A stretch of 64,000 bases of DNA. Source: Flavobacteriaceae bacterium PS02336 (GTDB lineage: Bacteria; Bacteroidota; Bacteroidia; Flavobacteriales; Flavobacteriaceae). Below, in pieces: positions 9,018 to 16,393 of the stretch. The stretch spans positions 1-64,000 of the forward strand of contig JASCOF010000011.1 in assembly GCA_029960065.1 (NCBI GenBank), given 5' to 3'. Below the pieces are notes generated by a model. That model was given only the letters and a program-made list of their open reading frames with translations, did not search any database and was not told where the DNA came from. Each line of letters starts with the position of its first letter. The first letter of the stretch is position 1. Both the position numbers and the translations under genes were made by a program.

Positions 9018-9194
9018 ATGGAAATTAATTGGATTGTAATAGGAATAGTGGCAGTATTGGTTGTTCTTTTAGTTGTTTTGACCGTTAGAAAAAATCTAAA
9101 AGAGAAAAAGAAATTGGAAAATCTGCTGAATAATGATTTTAAAAAAGCAGAAAAGGACAGGGTAGATGCAGAGGATGCTGCGAATGAGAAATAA
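9018..9194 (+). CDS. 58-residue single-span membrane protein
   Basis: MEINWIVIGIVAVLVVLLVV starts an N-terminal membrane helix to about residue 22. A basic/acidic tail follows (RKNLKEKKKLENLLNNDFKK, then AEKDRVDAEDAANEK). This topology, one helix and a charged cytoplasmic tail, is common among small bacterial membrane regulators. It is isolated and opposite to its neighbours, with a clear ATG and stop. The family is not recognised beyond that. Confidence 0.65.
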   Translation: MEINWIVIGIVAVLVVLLVVLTVRKNLKEKKKLENLLNNDFKKAEKDRVDAEDAANEK

Positions 9195-9242
9195 TATGAA
9201 ATTCAGAGATTCCGATTGCTGCAAAACAGATCATTTTTTGCG

Positions 9243-9492
9243 TTAATTTTTTGATTCAATTAGCTTTTCAATATATTTTCTACTTTTCATTTTTTTAATT
9301 TGTAATTCTCTTTGACAAGCTTCACTTCTAGTTAGGAAAGTTTCAAAGTATTTTTACTTCCCAATCTTTAGCCTTTTTTGTGAATTTGCTTCTACTATTC
9401 AAGTGATCTTGTAAACGTTGTTCAATATTTTGGCAAGATCCAATGTAATATTTGTTGAGAGTTGCTGAATAAAGAATATAAGTATAAAACAT
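9243..9492 (-). pseudogene. Frameshifted GIY-YIG nuclease-domain gene
   Basis: From the ATG at 9492 the reading is MFYTYILYSATLNKYYIGSC, then QNIEQRLQDHLNSRSKFTKK and AKDWEVK, then a stop after two codons. Shifting by one base at the T-run 9351-9355 restores YFETFLTRSEACQRELQIKK and MKSRKYIEKLIESKN to the stop at 9243. Together these make a complete, about 82-residue GIY-YIG (UPF0213/YhbQ-like) protein, with Tyr and YIG motifs, the Arg of QRL and the catalytic Glu in SEACQRELQ. The 250-base length is one over a multiple of three. The cause is an extra A in a homopolymer, either real decay or a sequencing error. Confidence 0.85.
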
Positions 9493-9506
9493 AACTGTTG
9501 TAAATA

Positions 9507-9543
9507 AAAATACCCAAACAGCATATCGTCTGTTTGGGTATTT
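9507..9543 (-). terminator. Terminator downstream of tRNA-Ala
   Basis: A perfect 14-bp stem (AAATACCCAAACAG / CTGTTTGGGTATTT) with an 8-base loop is followed on the minus strand by a T-run. It lies about 20 bases past the 3' end of the tRNA and would end the tRNA transcript. Confidence 0.85.
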
Positions 9544-9561
9544 GTTTTAATTTTAAGATTG

Positions 9562-9635
9562 TGGAGAATATCGGATTCGAACCGATCACCTCTACGCTGC
9601 CAGCGTAGCGCTCTAGCCAAATGAGCTAATCCCCC
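9562..9635 (-). tRNA. tRNA-Ala (GGC anticodon)
   Basis: The 74-base cloverleaf, read on the minus strand, has these parts: acceptor GGGGGAT with ATTCTCC, D arm GCTC/GAGC, anticodon arm CTACG-CTGGCAG-CGTAG with anticodon GGC, T arm ATCGG-TTCGAAT-CCGAT, and discriminator A. Acceptor pair 3 is G:U, the main alanine identity element. CCA is not encoded. Confidence 0.96.
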
Positions 9636-9643
9636 GTTTTTTG

Positions 9644-9718
9644 TTGAGAAGACTGGATTCGAACTGTCGCCTTCCCGATTTTTCATCGGGACGCTCTAGC
9701 CAAATGAGCTAATCCCCC
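9644..9718 (-). pseudogene. tRNA-like degenerate element 1
   Basis: The first 27 bases (acceptor 5' strand, D arm) are identical to the adjacent tRNA-Ala. The anticodon arm is replaced by a 19-base hairpin, TCCCGATGAAAAATCGGGA, whose loop is 9 bases by standard numbering. The T stem pairs only if the loop is 8 bases, and acceptor pair 1 is G:A. GAA falls where an anticodon would be. It looks non-functional for decoding. Confidence 0.7.
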
Positions 9719-9728
9719 GTTTTTTTTG

Positions 9729-9802
9729 TGGAGAAGACTGGATTTGAACTTTCGCCCTCCCGATTTTCATCGGGACGCTCTAGCCAAATGAGCTAATCCC
9801 CC
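9729..9802 (-). pseudogene. tRNA-like degenerate element 2
   Basis: This is a third copy with the same 5' part and the same type of substituted hairpin (TCCCGATGAAAATCGGGA, 8-base loop). The T loop has TTCAAAT and the T stem (GAAAG against CCAGT) is largely unpaired. It is closely related to element 1, including the AATCCAGTCTTCTC 3' part, so the two duplicated after diverging from tRNA-Ala. It is transcribed, if at all, ahead of tRNA-Ala. Confidence 0.7.
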
Positions 9803-9908
9803 GAAAGTGTTAACAAATAAAGTCAAATAATTCTCAAAAAACAAATTTAGAAATCAATCAGACAAAATATTTTTCAAAAGCGTAACTTTACGTTTAAATC
9901 CATTTTTT

Positions 9909-10673
9909 ATGAGTTCAGAAAATCTAAATGGAAGTTTAGAAACTTCTTTTCAAAATACCATTGCAACTGTTCAGTTTGGTCATCCTGCAAGTAATTCTTT
10001 TCCGCGCACTTTGTTAGATGATTTAACGACAGAAATAAATGCCTTAAGCCGAGATGAAAATATTTCGGTTATTATTTTAAAAAGTGAAGGAAATAAAACA
10101 TTTTGTTCCGGCGCTTCTTTTGATGAACTTTTGAAAGTCGAAAATGAAGAACAAGGTTTAGAATTCTTTTCGGGTTTTGCCCATTTGTTAAATGCTATGC
10201 GAAATTGCAATAAGTTAATTATCGGCCGTGTTCAAGGTAAAGCAGTTGGAGGCGGTGTCGGAATTATTTCGGCTTGCGATTATGTTTTTGCAACTCCAGA
10301 AAGTGATATAAAACTATCAGAATTAGCAATCGGAATTGGACCTTTTGTTATCGAACCTGCCGTTTCCAGAAAAATTGGTAAAACCGCAATGACGCAAATG
10401 ACATTAGCTCCGCATGAATGGAAATCGGCAGAATGGGCTTTTCAAAAAGGATTGTATTCTGTTTTGAGTACTTCAGAAAATTTGGATAAAGATGTCGAAA
10501 ATTTTACTCAGAAGTTAAGTTCTTATAATCCCGAAGCGCTTTACGAAATGAAAAAAATCATTTGGGAAGGTACAGAACAATGGGAATCACTTTTGTTTGA
10601 ACGTGCTGCAATTACAGGTAAATTGGTGTTGTCTGATTTCAGCCGAAATGCGTTGCTGCAGTTTAAAAAATAG
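9909..10673 (+). CDS. Enoyl-CoA hydratase/isomerase (crotonase) family protein
   Basis: A 254-residue crotonase-fold enzyme acting on acyl-CoA thioesters. The oxyanion-hole segments are visible as GNKTFCSGASFDEL and GRVQGKAVGGGVGIISACDY. An acidic residue of the IKLSELAIGIGPFVIEP block sits where the first catalytic Glu of hydratases lies. The position usually holding the second Glu is less clear, so hydratase versus isomerase cannot be settled. Length is normal. It is monocistronic, preceded by TAACTTTA (about 9886), a weak -7-like match. Confidence 0.85.
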   Translation: MSSENLNGSLETSFQNTIATVQFGHPASNSFPRTLLDDLTTEINALSRDENISVIILKSEGNKTFCSGASFDELLKVENEEQGLEFFSGFAHLLNAMRNCNKLIIGRVQGKAVGGGVGIISACDYVFATPESDIKLSELAIGIGPFVIEPAVSRKIGKTAMTQMTLAPHEWKSAEWAFQKGLYSVLSTSENLDKDVENFTQKLSSYNPEALYEMKKIIWEGTEQWESLLFERAAITGKLVLSDFSRNALLQFKK

Positions 10674-10721
10674 GCATGATATAAGTCATTAATTTTGGAC
10701 AAATAGTAACATAGTTTTGAA

Positions 10722-10729
10722 AAATGTTT
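10722..10729 (+). promoter_or_regulatory. Putative -7 element
   Basis: TAGTTTTG matches the Bacteroidota -7 consensus TAnnTTTG. A TTG lies 24 bases upstream (10695-10697), slightly far. It would serve the small membrane gene at 10769. Confidence 0.45.
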
Positions 10730-10768
10730 TTTTAAAACCAATTTTTTTCACCACATAAATTATTGAAG

Positions 10769-10945
10769 ATGACTATTATTTCATTAATGCAAAAAGTTGA
10801 CATTGCAGAGAAAATTAAAGATGCTCCAGATAGCGGTTATCAAATTGGCGTTGTCATTGGATCTTTTATTCCGTTCCTCCTTTTGGGCGGAATAGCTTTA
10901 TGGATGTATATCAGAGCTAAAAAAAGAGACAAAAACGGTTATTAA
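10769..10945 (+). CDS. 58-residue single-span membrane protein
   Basis: MTIISLMQKVDIAEKIKDAP precedes a membrane helix (IGVVIGSFIPFLLLGGIALW) and a short basic tail, RAKKRDKNGY. I chose the ATG at 10769 over an in-frame TTG six bases upstream. Function unknown. The next gene, queD, is 32 bases downstream but has its own -7 element. Confidence 0.65.
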   Translation: MTIISLMQKVDIAEKIKDAPDSGYQIGVVIGSFIPFLLLGGIALWMYIRAKKRDKNGY

Positions 10946-10949
10946 TTTG

Positions 10950-10957
10950 TAAATTTG
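10950..10957 (+). promoter_or_regulatory. -7 element of queD
   Basis: TAAATTTG is an exact match to the TAnnTTTG consensus and lies 20 bases before the queD ATG. I see no TTG at the usual -33 distance. Confidence 0.55.
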
Positions 10958-10977
10958 CAAGCTTAAAATTAAAATCG

Positions 10978-11430
10978 ATGAGTAATATCAGAATTACAAA
11001 ACAATTTAGCTTCGAAACTGGTCACGCATTGTACGGTTACGACGGAAAATGCAAGAACGTTCACGGACATAGTTATAAATTATCAGTAACGGTTATTGGT
11101 TCGCCAATTACAGACCGATCGAATGTAAAATTCGGAATGGTGATTGATTTTTCGGATCTAAAGAAAATTGTAAAAGAAGAAATCGTCGATCAGTTTGATC
11201 ATGCAACCGTTTTTAATCAAACGACTCCTCATGTAGAACTTGCAAACGAATTGAAAAACCGCGGACATCACGTTATCTTAGTAGATTATCAGCCGACAAG
11301 CGAAAATATGGTGGTGGATTTTGCTGAAAGAATTGTGGCAAGACTTCCAAAAGGAATTGCTCTTTTTTCATTAAAACTTCAGGAAACAGAATCTTCGTTT
11401 GCAGAATGGTATGCATCTGATAATTTGTAA
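10978..11430 (+). CDS. queD: 6-carboxytetrahydropterin synthase (QueD/PTPS family)
   Basis: A 150-residue protein that turns dihydroneopterin triphosphate into 6-carboxytetrahydropterin, the second step to queuosine/7-deazaguanine. Zn-binding His residues appear in FETGHALYG and NVHGHSYKL, with the catalytic Cys in GKCKNVHGH. DFSDLKK, the DQFDHATV His/Asp pair and LQETESSFAEW (substrate Glu) are all present. It is slightly longer than E. coli QueD because of an extra C-terminal loop typical of this phylum. No other queuosine genes are nearby. Confidence 0.92.
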   Translation: MSNIRITKQFSFETGHALYGYDGKCKNVHGHSYKLSVTVIGSPITDRSNVKFGMVIDFSDLKKIVKEEIVDQFDHATVFNQTTPHVELANELKNRGHHVILVDYQPTSENMVVDFAERIVARLPKGIALFSLKLQETESSFAEWYASDNL

Positions 11431-11491
11431 AAGCCAAAAGTCTCTAAATTAAAATCTAAGAAGTCTAAGATCTAACAATCTAACAATCTAA

Positions 11492-12235
11492 ATGAAAAAA
11501 ATATATTTTGCTTCAGATCAGCATTTTGGTGCGCCAACTCCAGAATTGAGTTTGCCGCGTGAAAAAAAGTTTGTGGCTTGGTTGGATGAGGTTAAGGAAG
11601 ATGCGGAAGCAATTTTTTTATTAGGTGATTTGTTTGACTTTTGGTTCGAGTATAAAACAGTTGTTCCAAAAGGGTTTGTTCGAATTTTAGGCAAGCTGGC
11701 TGAAATTCGCGACAGCGGAATCCCAATTTATTTTTTCGTGGGAAATCATGATTTGTGGATGAATGATTATTTTGAAACCGAATTGAATATTCCAGTTTAT
11801 CACGATAACAAAGAATTTATTTTTAACGGCAAAACCTTTTTAATTGGTCACGGCGATGGAAAAGGTCCTGGAGATAAAGGCTATAAAAGAATGAAAAAGG
11901 TATTTACAAATCCGTTTTCAAAATGGCTTTTCCGCTGGCTTCATCCAGATGTTGGGGTAAGTTTAGCGCAATATTTATCAGTCAAAAATAAATTGATTTC
12001 TGGAGACGAAGATATTACCTTTTTAGGCGAAGATAAAGAATGGCTGATTTTGTACGCCAAACGAAAATTAGAAACAAAACATTACAATTATTTTGTTTTC
12101 GGACATCGTCATTTGCCAATGATTCGTACTGTTGGCGAAAATTCTGAGTATGTAAATCTTGGCGATTGGATTGGTTATTTTACTTATGGTGTTTTTGACG
12201 GAGAAAAATTTGAACTTCTAGAATACCAAAAATAA
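11492..12235 (+). CDS. lpxH: UDP-2,3-diacylglucosamine diphosphatase (LpxH-type)
   Basis: A 247-residue calcineurin-like phosphoesterase that splits UDP-2,3-diacylglucosamine to lipid X and UMP in lipid A synthesis, at the inner face of the membrane. All metal ligands are visible: ASDQHFGAP (DxH), LLGDLFDFWFEY (GDxxD), FVGNHDLWM (GNHD), LIGHGDGKG and FGHRHLP (GHxH). It stops exactly one base before the stop of the convergent cytochrome gene, leaving no spacer and no terminator between them. Confidence 0.9.
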   Translation: MKKIYFASDQHFGAPTPELSLPREKKFVAWLDEVKEDAEAIFLLGDLFDFWFEYKTVVPKGFVRILGKLAEIRDSGIPIYFFVGNHDLWMNDYFETELNIPVYHDNKEFIFNGKTFLIGHGDGKGPGDKGYKRMKKVFTNPFSKWLFRWLHPDVGVSLAQYLSVKNKLISGDEDITFLGEDKEWLILYAKRKLETKHYNYFVFGHRHLPMIRTVGENSEYVNLGDWIGYFTYGVFDGEKFELLEYQK

Positions 12236-13447
12236 TTACTTTTTAGCACTCGGATAAATTCCAATTCTGTGCGTTCTCAAGATATAATTTGAAAGCTGTT
12301 TGCTGTTTGAGAGTTGAAAACTAATAGCGTTTGAAGCTTTTTTCGGCATATGGCATTCGATACAATTATCTGCCAATAATTTCTCAGGCTTAATTTTAAG
12401 CGTTGTTTCATTGTGCTTTAAGCCTTGATGACAACTCATACAGATTTTAGAATAAGAAGCCATATTTTTAGAGGCATTTTCATGTGGATTATGACACGTA
12501 ATACAATCCATTTTTTCACTGTTTACAAAACATTTGCTCTGAGCCATTAAACGAAACTGATTGCCATGCACATCAAATTGTGTCGTGTCATTAATACTTC
12601 TGGTTTCACGAAAGTATTCAGATAAATTATCTCCGGGTCTAAAGTCAAAACGTGATTTTAATTTCATTCCATCATTTCCTGCATGACATAATGCGCAAGC
12701 ATCCAATTTCTGTTGTCTGTTCAATGATTTAAAACTTGTAATGCTGTTTGCTATTTTAATGTTAGGATTTTTTAGATGAAATTCCACATGTTTTTTTGCT
12801 GGTCCGTGGCATCTTTCGCAGTCAATTCCGTAAATAATAGTTTTTTTGTTAATGACGTCTTCAACATCCATCGACATAAAGTTTTTTTCGGCAGAACTTT
12901 GGTCGACTGTTCTTGAACTAATGTTAGAACTGTGGCAGGCATAACAATCTTTAACCACCTTTCGGTCAAAATAAGGTTTGTCTGCTGGAAATCCTGGACT
13001 TGTAGCCCAATTGTTTATAGAATGATAAAAAGAAAGCGGTAATTCATACGTATTGTTGTTTTTCCAATAAACAGAAGTCTGCGCATGTTTGGTTCCAAAA
13101 ACAATTTCAAATTTGTATTTGGCAGTCTCTTTTCCATTTTTATATAAAACTTGATATAAACTGTCACCCTGTTTTTCCATCACCAGTTTGGTGTCTTTAT
13201 CGTAAATAAAAGTATGATTTTTAGAATCAAAATCTCCCGAAACATTTCCTAAAATGGCTGGAGCAGTGGCTTTGAAATGGGAACTCTTAAAAAACATTTC
13301 AGATTGCACTTTATGACATTGTATACAGCTCTCTGAACCCGCGTAATCAGTTCCGCGAGGATCAATGTATTCTTCTGATTTATTGGCGCAATTGACAAAG
13401 AAAATTGCCGAGAGAATGATAGTAAGTAGAAATACAGCTTTTTTCAT
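12236..13447 (-). CDS. Heptaheme cytochrome c lipoprotein
   Basis: A 403-residue protein with seven CxxCH haem-binding motifs beginning at about residues 40 (CIQCH), 167 (CYACH), 209 (CERCH), 250 (CALCH), 314 (CITCH), 335 (CMSCH) and 361 (CIECH). The signal peptide ends in a lipobox-like FVNC (Cys19), so it is probably anchored to a membrane facing the periplasm or outside. The spacing, with one N-terminal haem and a cluster of six, resembles cytochrome c554/tetrahaem-derived multihaem proteins. An electron-transfer role is inferred. It is monocistronic and lies tail-to-tail with lpxH. Confidence 0.88.
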   Translation of the reverse strand: MKKAVFLLTIILSAIFFVNCANKSEEYIDPRGTDYAGSESCIQCHKVQSEMFFKSSHFKATAPAILGNVSGDFDSKNHTFIYDKDTKLVMEKQGDSLYQVLYKNGKETAKYKFEIVFGTKHAQTSVYWKNNNTYELPLSFYHSINNWATSPGFPADKPYFDRKVVKDCYACHSSNISSRTVDQSSAEKNFMSMDVEDVINKKTIIYGIDCERCHGPAKKHVEFHLKNPNIKIANSITSFKSLNRQQKLDACALCHAGNDGMKLKSRFDFRPGDNLSEYFRETRSINDTTQFDVHGNQFRLMAQSKCFVNSEKMDCITCHNPHENASKNMASYSKICMSCHQGLKHNETTLKIKPEKLLADNCIECHMPKKASNAISFQLSNSKQLSNYILRTHRIGIYPSAKK

Positions 13448-13530
13448 CGTTGTAAATATACTTTTTTTTGAATTGAATCAAAATATATTTCAATAATGAA
13501 AAAATGATGTTAAAATATTTAGAATGTTTC

Positions 13531-13887
13531 TTAATTCATGCCAACTCCGTAAACATATTCATCCAGTTCTATTTTAAATAAAGAACCTTCAACCAAATCT
13601 TTAATCGATTTTAATTCGGTCATATTTACAGCTAAATCTATAGAATTACAAGGTGTTTTTAATAGAAATTTATGGCAGGAATATTTCATTTCGCACGCTT
13701 CGCAGCAAGCGTTTTCGATCATGCTGTCTTCTATTAAATCACAAAAAAGATTTAATTCCTGAACCGTAAAATAAAAGCCTGTTTCTTTAAAAACCAATTG
13801 AACTTTGTCTGAAATCGTTGTGTTACGATCTTTCCAGTAAAAAGCTATTCCAAAGTTATTATGATATATTTGTTCAATTTCTCTCAT
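13531..13887 (-). CDS. Small cysteine-rich protein, uncharacterised
   Basis: A 118-residue soluble protein with a central Cys cluster, ACCEACEMKYSCHKF, followed by KTPC, which could bind a metal or Fe-S centre. No signal peptide. I do not recognise a named family with certainty. It is isolated between the cytochrome and a surface-protein gene, with gaps of about 85 bases on either side. Confidence 0.6.
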   Translation of the reverse strand: MREIEQIYHNNFGIAFYWKDRNTTISDKVQLVFKETGFYFTVQELNLFCDLIEDSMIENACCEACEMKYSCHKFLLKTPCNSIDLAVNMTELKSIKDLVEGSLFKIELDEYVYGVGMN

Positions 13888-13974
13888 CGTAAATCCTTTT
13901 AATTCAACAAATATAAATATTATTTATATTAATTCTAAATAAAAAAATCATAAAAAAGAATAAAATTTTTCATT

Positions 13975-14838
13975 TTACTGACACAGGGTGTTGAGGTAAA
14001 AAGTTAAACTTTGTCCGCTTTTACTCCAATTGGCCATATTTCGTTCTCTGTAAAAGCTGTTTTCTGTGGCAGACATTGCCGTAGAAATAGCAAAGAATTT
14101 ACTTTTTTCGGTGCTTTTTACACTTTCAATCCATTGAATCGTTACGGCAATATTGCCCATTTCTTTGTCAAGATAAATATCGTATGGTTGTAGATCTAAG
14201 GTAAATAAACCGAGTTTGTTGTCTTTTACTTCAAAAATGATATCTTTTTCAATTAAAATTGTGGAAGGAAGACCATTCTTAATTTTATAAAAATTCAATC
14301 TAAATTTTACCGATTTAAATTCGTTAGAAGTAATATTAAAATTGAAGTCGGTTACTTTGCAGTCTTTTTTGATTATGAATTCCATTCCTCTTTCCCGACT
14401 CAAATAATCGTCGACAGTTTTGTCTAAAGCAGTAAAAAAATTGAAATGCATAAGTCCTAATCCTTTTGCACTTCTTCCAAATTGTTTTGGCTTGGGTTTT
14501 TTGAAAGAAACGACAACTTCTTTTAAAGTGTTTTCAGAAGGCATCATTTTTACAATATTATTGCTAGATTTTAATTGACTAATTAAAACTTTCTTAGTTT
14601 CAAAACCAATATAAGAAAATACAATTGTGTCATTTGGATTCACTTTTTCATTAAGTTTTAAAATGAAATTTCCTTTTCCATTTGAAACCGTTCCGACATT
14701 TTTATCAGGAATTCCAATGTTGACATATTCTAAAGCTGCATTGTTTTGAGAATCTTGTATTTCGCCAGAAATATTATTTTCCTGCGCATAAATCCCGAAA
14801 GATAAAAAGATGAAAACGAGAGTAGAAGTATATTTCAT
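13975..14838 (-). CDS. Exported protein with carboxypeptidase-like regulatory domain
   Basis: A 287-residue protein with a signal peptide (MKYTSTLVFIFLSFGIYAQ) and a CarboxypepD_reg-like beta-sandwich at about 20-105 (SGEIQDSQNNAALEYVNIGI, then GKGNFILKL). This is the module that begins many SusC/TonB-dependent and DUF5686 proteins of the phylum. The remaining 180 residues form a beta-rich domain I cannot name and are too short for a barrel. Probably periplasmic or outer-membrane associated. Function unknown. Confidence 0.7.
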   Translation of the reverse strand: MKYTSTLVFIFLSFGIYAQENNISGEIQDSQNNAALEYVNIGIPDKNVGTVSNGKGNFILKLNEKVNPNDTIVFSYIGFETKKVLISQLKSSNNIVKMMPSENTLKEVVVSFKKPKPKQFGRSAKGLGLMHFNFFTALDKTVDDYLSRERGMEFIIKKDCKVTDFNFNITSNEFKSVKFRLNFYKIKNGLPSTILIEKDIIFEVKDNKLGLFTLDLQPYDIYLDKEMGNIAVTIQWIESVKSTEKSKFFAISTAMSATENSFYRERNMANWSKSGQSLTFYLNTLCQ

Positions 14839-14886
14839 GCCGCTATTTTTTTGAATAAAGAAATGAAATAAGATTAAAATAGAATT

Positions 14887-15801
14887 CTATTTTAGCCAAT
14901 TTTTAACATTTGTGAGGAATGCATTTTGTTGATCTACAAATAAATAGTGAGAGCAATTTTCAAGATAAGCGAAATGATTTTTACCCGTTATTGCTTTAAG
15001 AGAATTAATTTGTTCCGATGAAAAAATGCCATCCTGTTTTCCGTAAATTCCAAAAACAGGAACGCCAGAATTTTTGATTTTCTTTAAAATTGGTCGAACA
15101 TCAATGTTATTTTGTTTTTCATTTTGATAAAAAAGCAAAGGCGCATTTTTGTTCCGAATATTGGTTTTATAAAATTCACCAGCTTCATATTTGGCATATA
15201 ATTTTTTTGAAGCTTTGGTTGGTTTTGGCATTTGAAAATAAGCTTCATCACTTGCCAAGTCAAAACAATGTTTTCTATATCCTGCAGAATGTTTATCCAA
15301 TTTTTCTACATACGCTATTTTATTTAATGTTTTAGAATCGCCGTCGTGAATTTTCTTTATAGAATTTAAAATATGATTGTAAGTTTCTTGCTGAGAAAAT
15401 AATGCGCCAGCCAAAACCAAAGCGCTAACATTTTGCGGATATTTATTGGTGTAAAGTGTTGCCACCAAACCGCCAAAACTATGACCAAGCAAGACTGCCT
15501 TTTTTAAATGATATTTTTTATAAATCGAATTTAAATCCTGAAAAGTTTCTTCATAAGTAAACGTAGCGTTAGAATCTGTTGATCTTCCTTCGCCACGACG
15601 ATCGTAAGCAATAACATAAAAACCTTTATCGGCTAGTTTTTGAGCCGTTGTTCCTTCAAATAATGTTGCATTGCCGCTTGGACCGCCGTGAATAAAAATG
15701 ACCGCCTTATTCTTTTCGTTTCCGTATGTTTTGATGTAAAGATTTTGCCCGTTTGAGAAAAGGGAGATCATGAAAAAGCAAACAAAAAGTAATAATCTCA
15801 T
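14887..15801 (-). CDS. Secreted alpha/beta hydrolase
   Basis: A 304-residue protein with a signal peptide (MRLLLFVCFFMISLFSNGQ). The hydrolase fold is complete: oxyanion HGGPSGN, YDRRGEGRS, nucleophile elbow LGHSFGGLV, a late acid around GIYGKQDGIFS, and the catalytic His in NCSHYLFVDQ. The HGGP motif is typical of proline iminopeptidase-like and related hydrolases. Substrate unknown. It is five bases downstream of the membrane-protein gene on the same strand, so probably cotranscribed with it. Confidence 0.83.
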   Translation of the reverse strand: MRLLLFVCFFMISLFSNGQNLYIKTYGNEKNKAVIFIHGGPSGNATLFEGTTAQKLADKGFYVIAYDRRGEGRSTDSNATFTYEETFQDLNSIYKKYHLKKAVLLGHSFGGLVATLYTNKYPQNVSALVLAGALFSQQETYNHILNSIKKIHDGDSKTLNKIAYVEKLDKHSAGYRKHCFDLASDEAYFQMPKPTKASKKLYAKYEAGEFYKTNIRNKNAPLLFYQNEKQNNIDVRPILKKIKNSGVPVFGIYGKQDGIFSSEQINSLKAITGKNHFAYLENCSHYLFVDQQNAFLTNVKNWLK

Positions 15802-15805
15802 TTAA

Positions 15806-16393
15806 TTATATTTTGGTTTTCAAAATGGTATAGATGATCGTGTCTTTTGCTATATAATGATTCTCATTGTAATCATAATCTTTTAAAATGAGATGCATTT
15901 GCAAAATGTTATCCTGAATTTTAATGTCATTTTTTCTGAAATACAAATCCTCTTCATATTTAAAATCACCGACTTTTTTTTGAAATAGAAAATATTTCTT
16001 TTCAATTACTTCATATTTACAGCACCCACCAAAGAAACCTGTAAAATTTTTATTTATTTGAATTTGATCATTCTCAAATCTATAATCAGTAGGTGCAAAG
16101 AATAGAAATAAAAAAGAAGACAGAATAGCTCCGAAAATACCGTCCATCAGCCAGCCCAAAAAAGCAAATATTGGATAGAAGAAATAAAACCCAAAATAGA
16201 TCGCTTTCTTTTTAAAAGGTTTTATATAAAAAAAGAAAACGACGGCAGCTGAAACGTAAAATAAAACCCTAAGAATTAAGAGAAGATTAGAAATTAAACT
16301 AACTCGAAAAATGACGATAATCAATACATTAATACAGAATAGAAGTAATGTCGTTAAATGAATTCTTAAAAGTATTTTTTTAAATGTTATCAT
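15806..16393 (-). CDS. Uncharacterised membrane protein
   Basis: A 195-residue protein with about four hydrophobic spans in the first 110 residues and a C-terminal beta-rich cytoplasmic or periplasmic domain (KYEVIEKKYFLFQKKVGDFK and following). Not recognised. Its ATG immediately follows the stop of the MFS gene (TAAATG), and the hydrolase follows four bases after it, so recJ, MFS, this gene and the hydrolase form one transcriptional run. Confidence 0.6.
   Translation of the reverse strand: MITFKKILLRIHLTTLLLFCINVLIIVIFRVSLISNLLLILRVLFYVSAAVVFFFYIKPFKKKAIYFGFYFFYPIFAFLGWLMDGIFGAILSSFLFLFFAPTDYRFENDQIQINKNFTGFFGGCCKYEVIEKKYFLFQKKVGDFKYEEDLYFRKNDIKIQDNILQMHLILKDYDYNENHYIAKDTIIYTILKTKI

Noticed and set aside
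9399..9686. Minus-strand ORF of 95 codons across the tRNA-Ala gene
   Set aside because: It covers the tRNA and part of the tRNA-like element on the tRNA's own strand; reading GLAHLARALRWQRRGDRFES is the typical translation of a tRNA cloverleaf.
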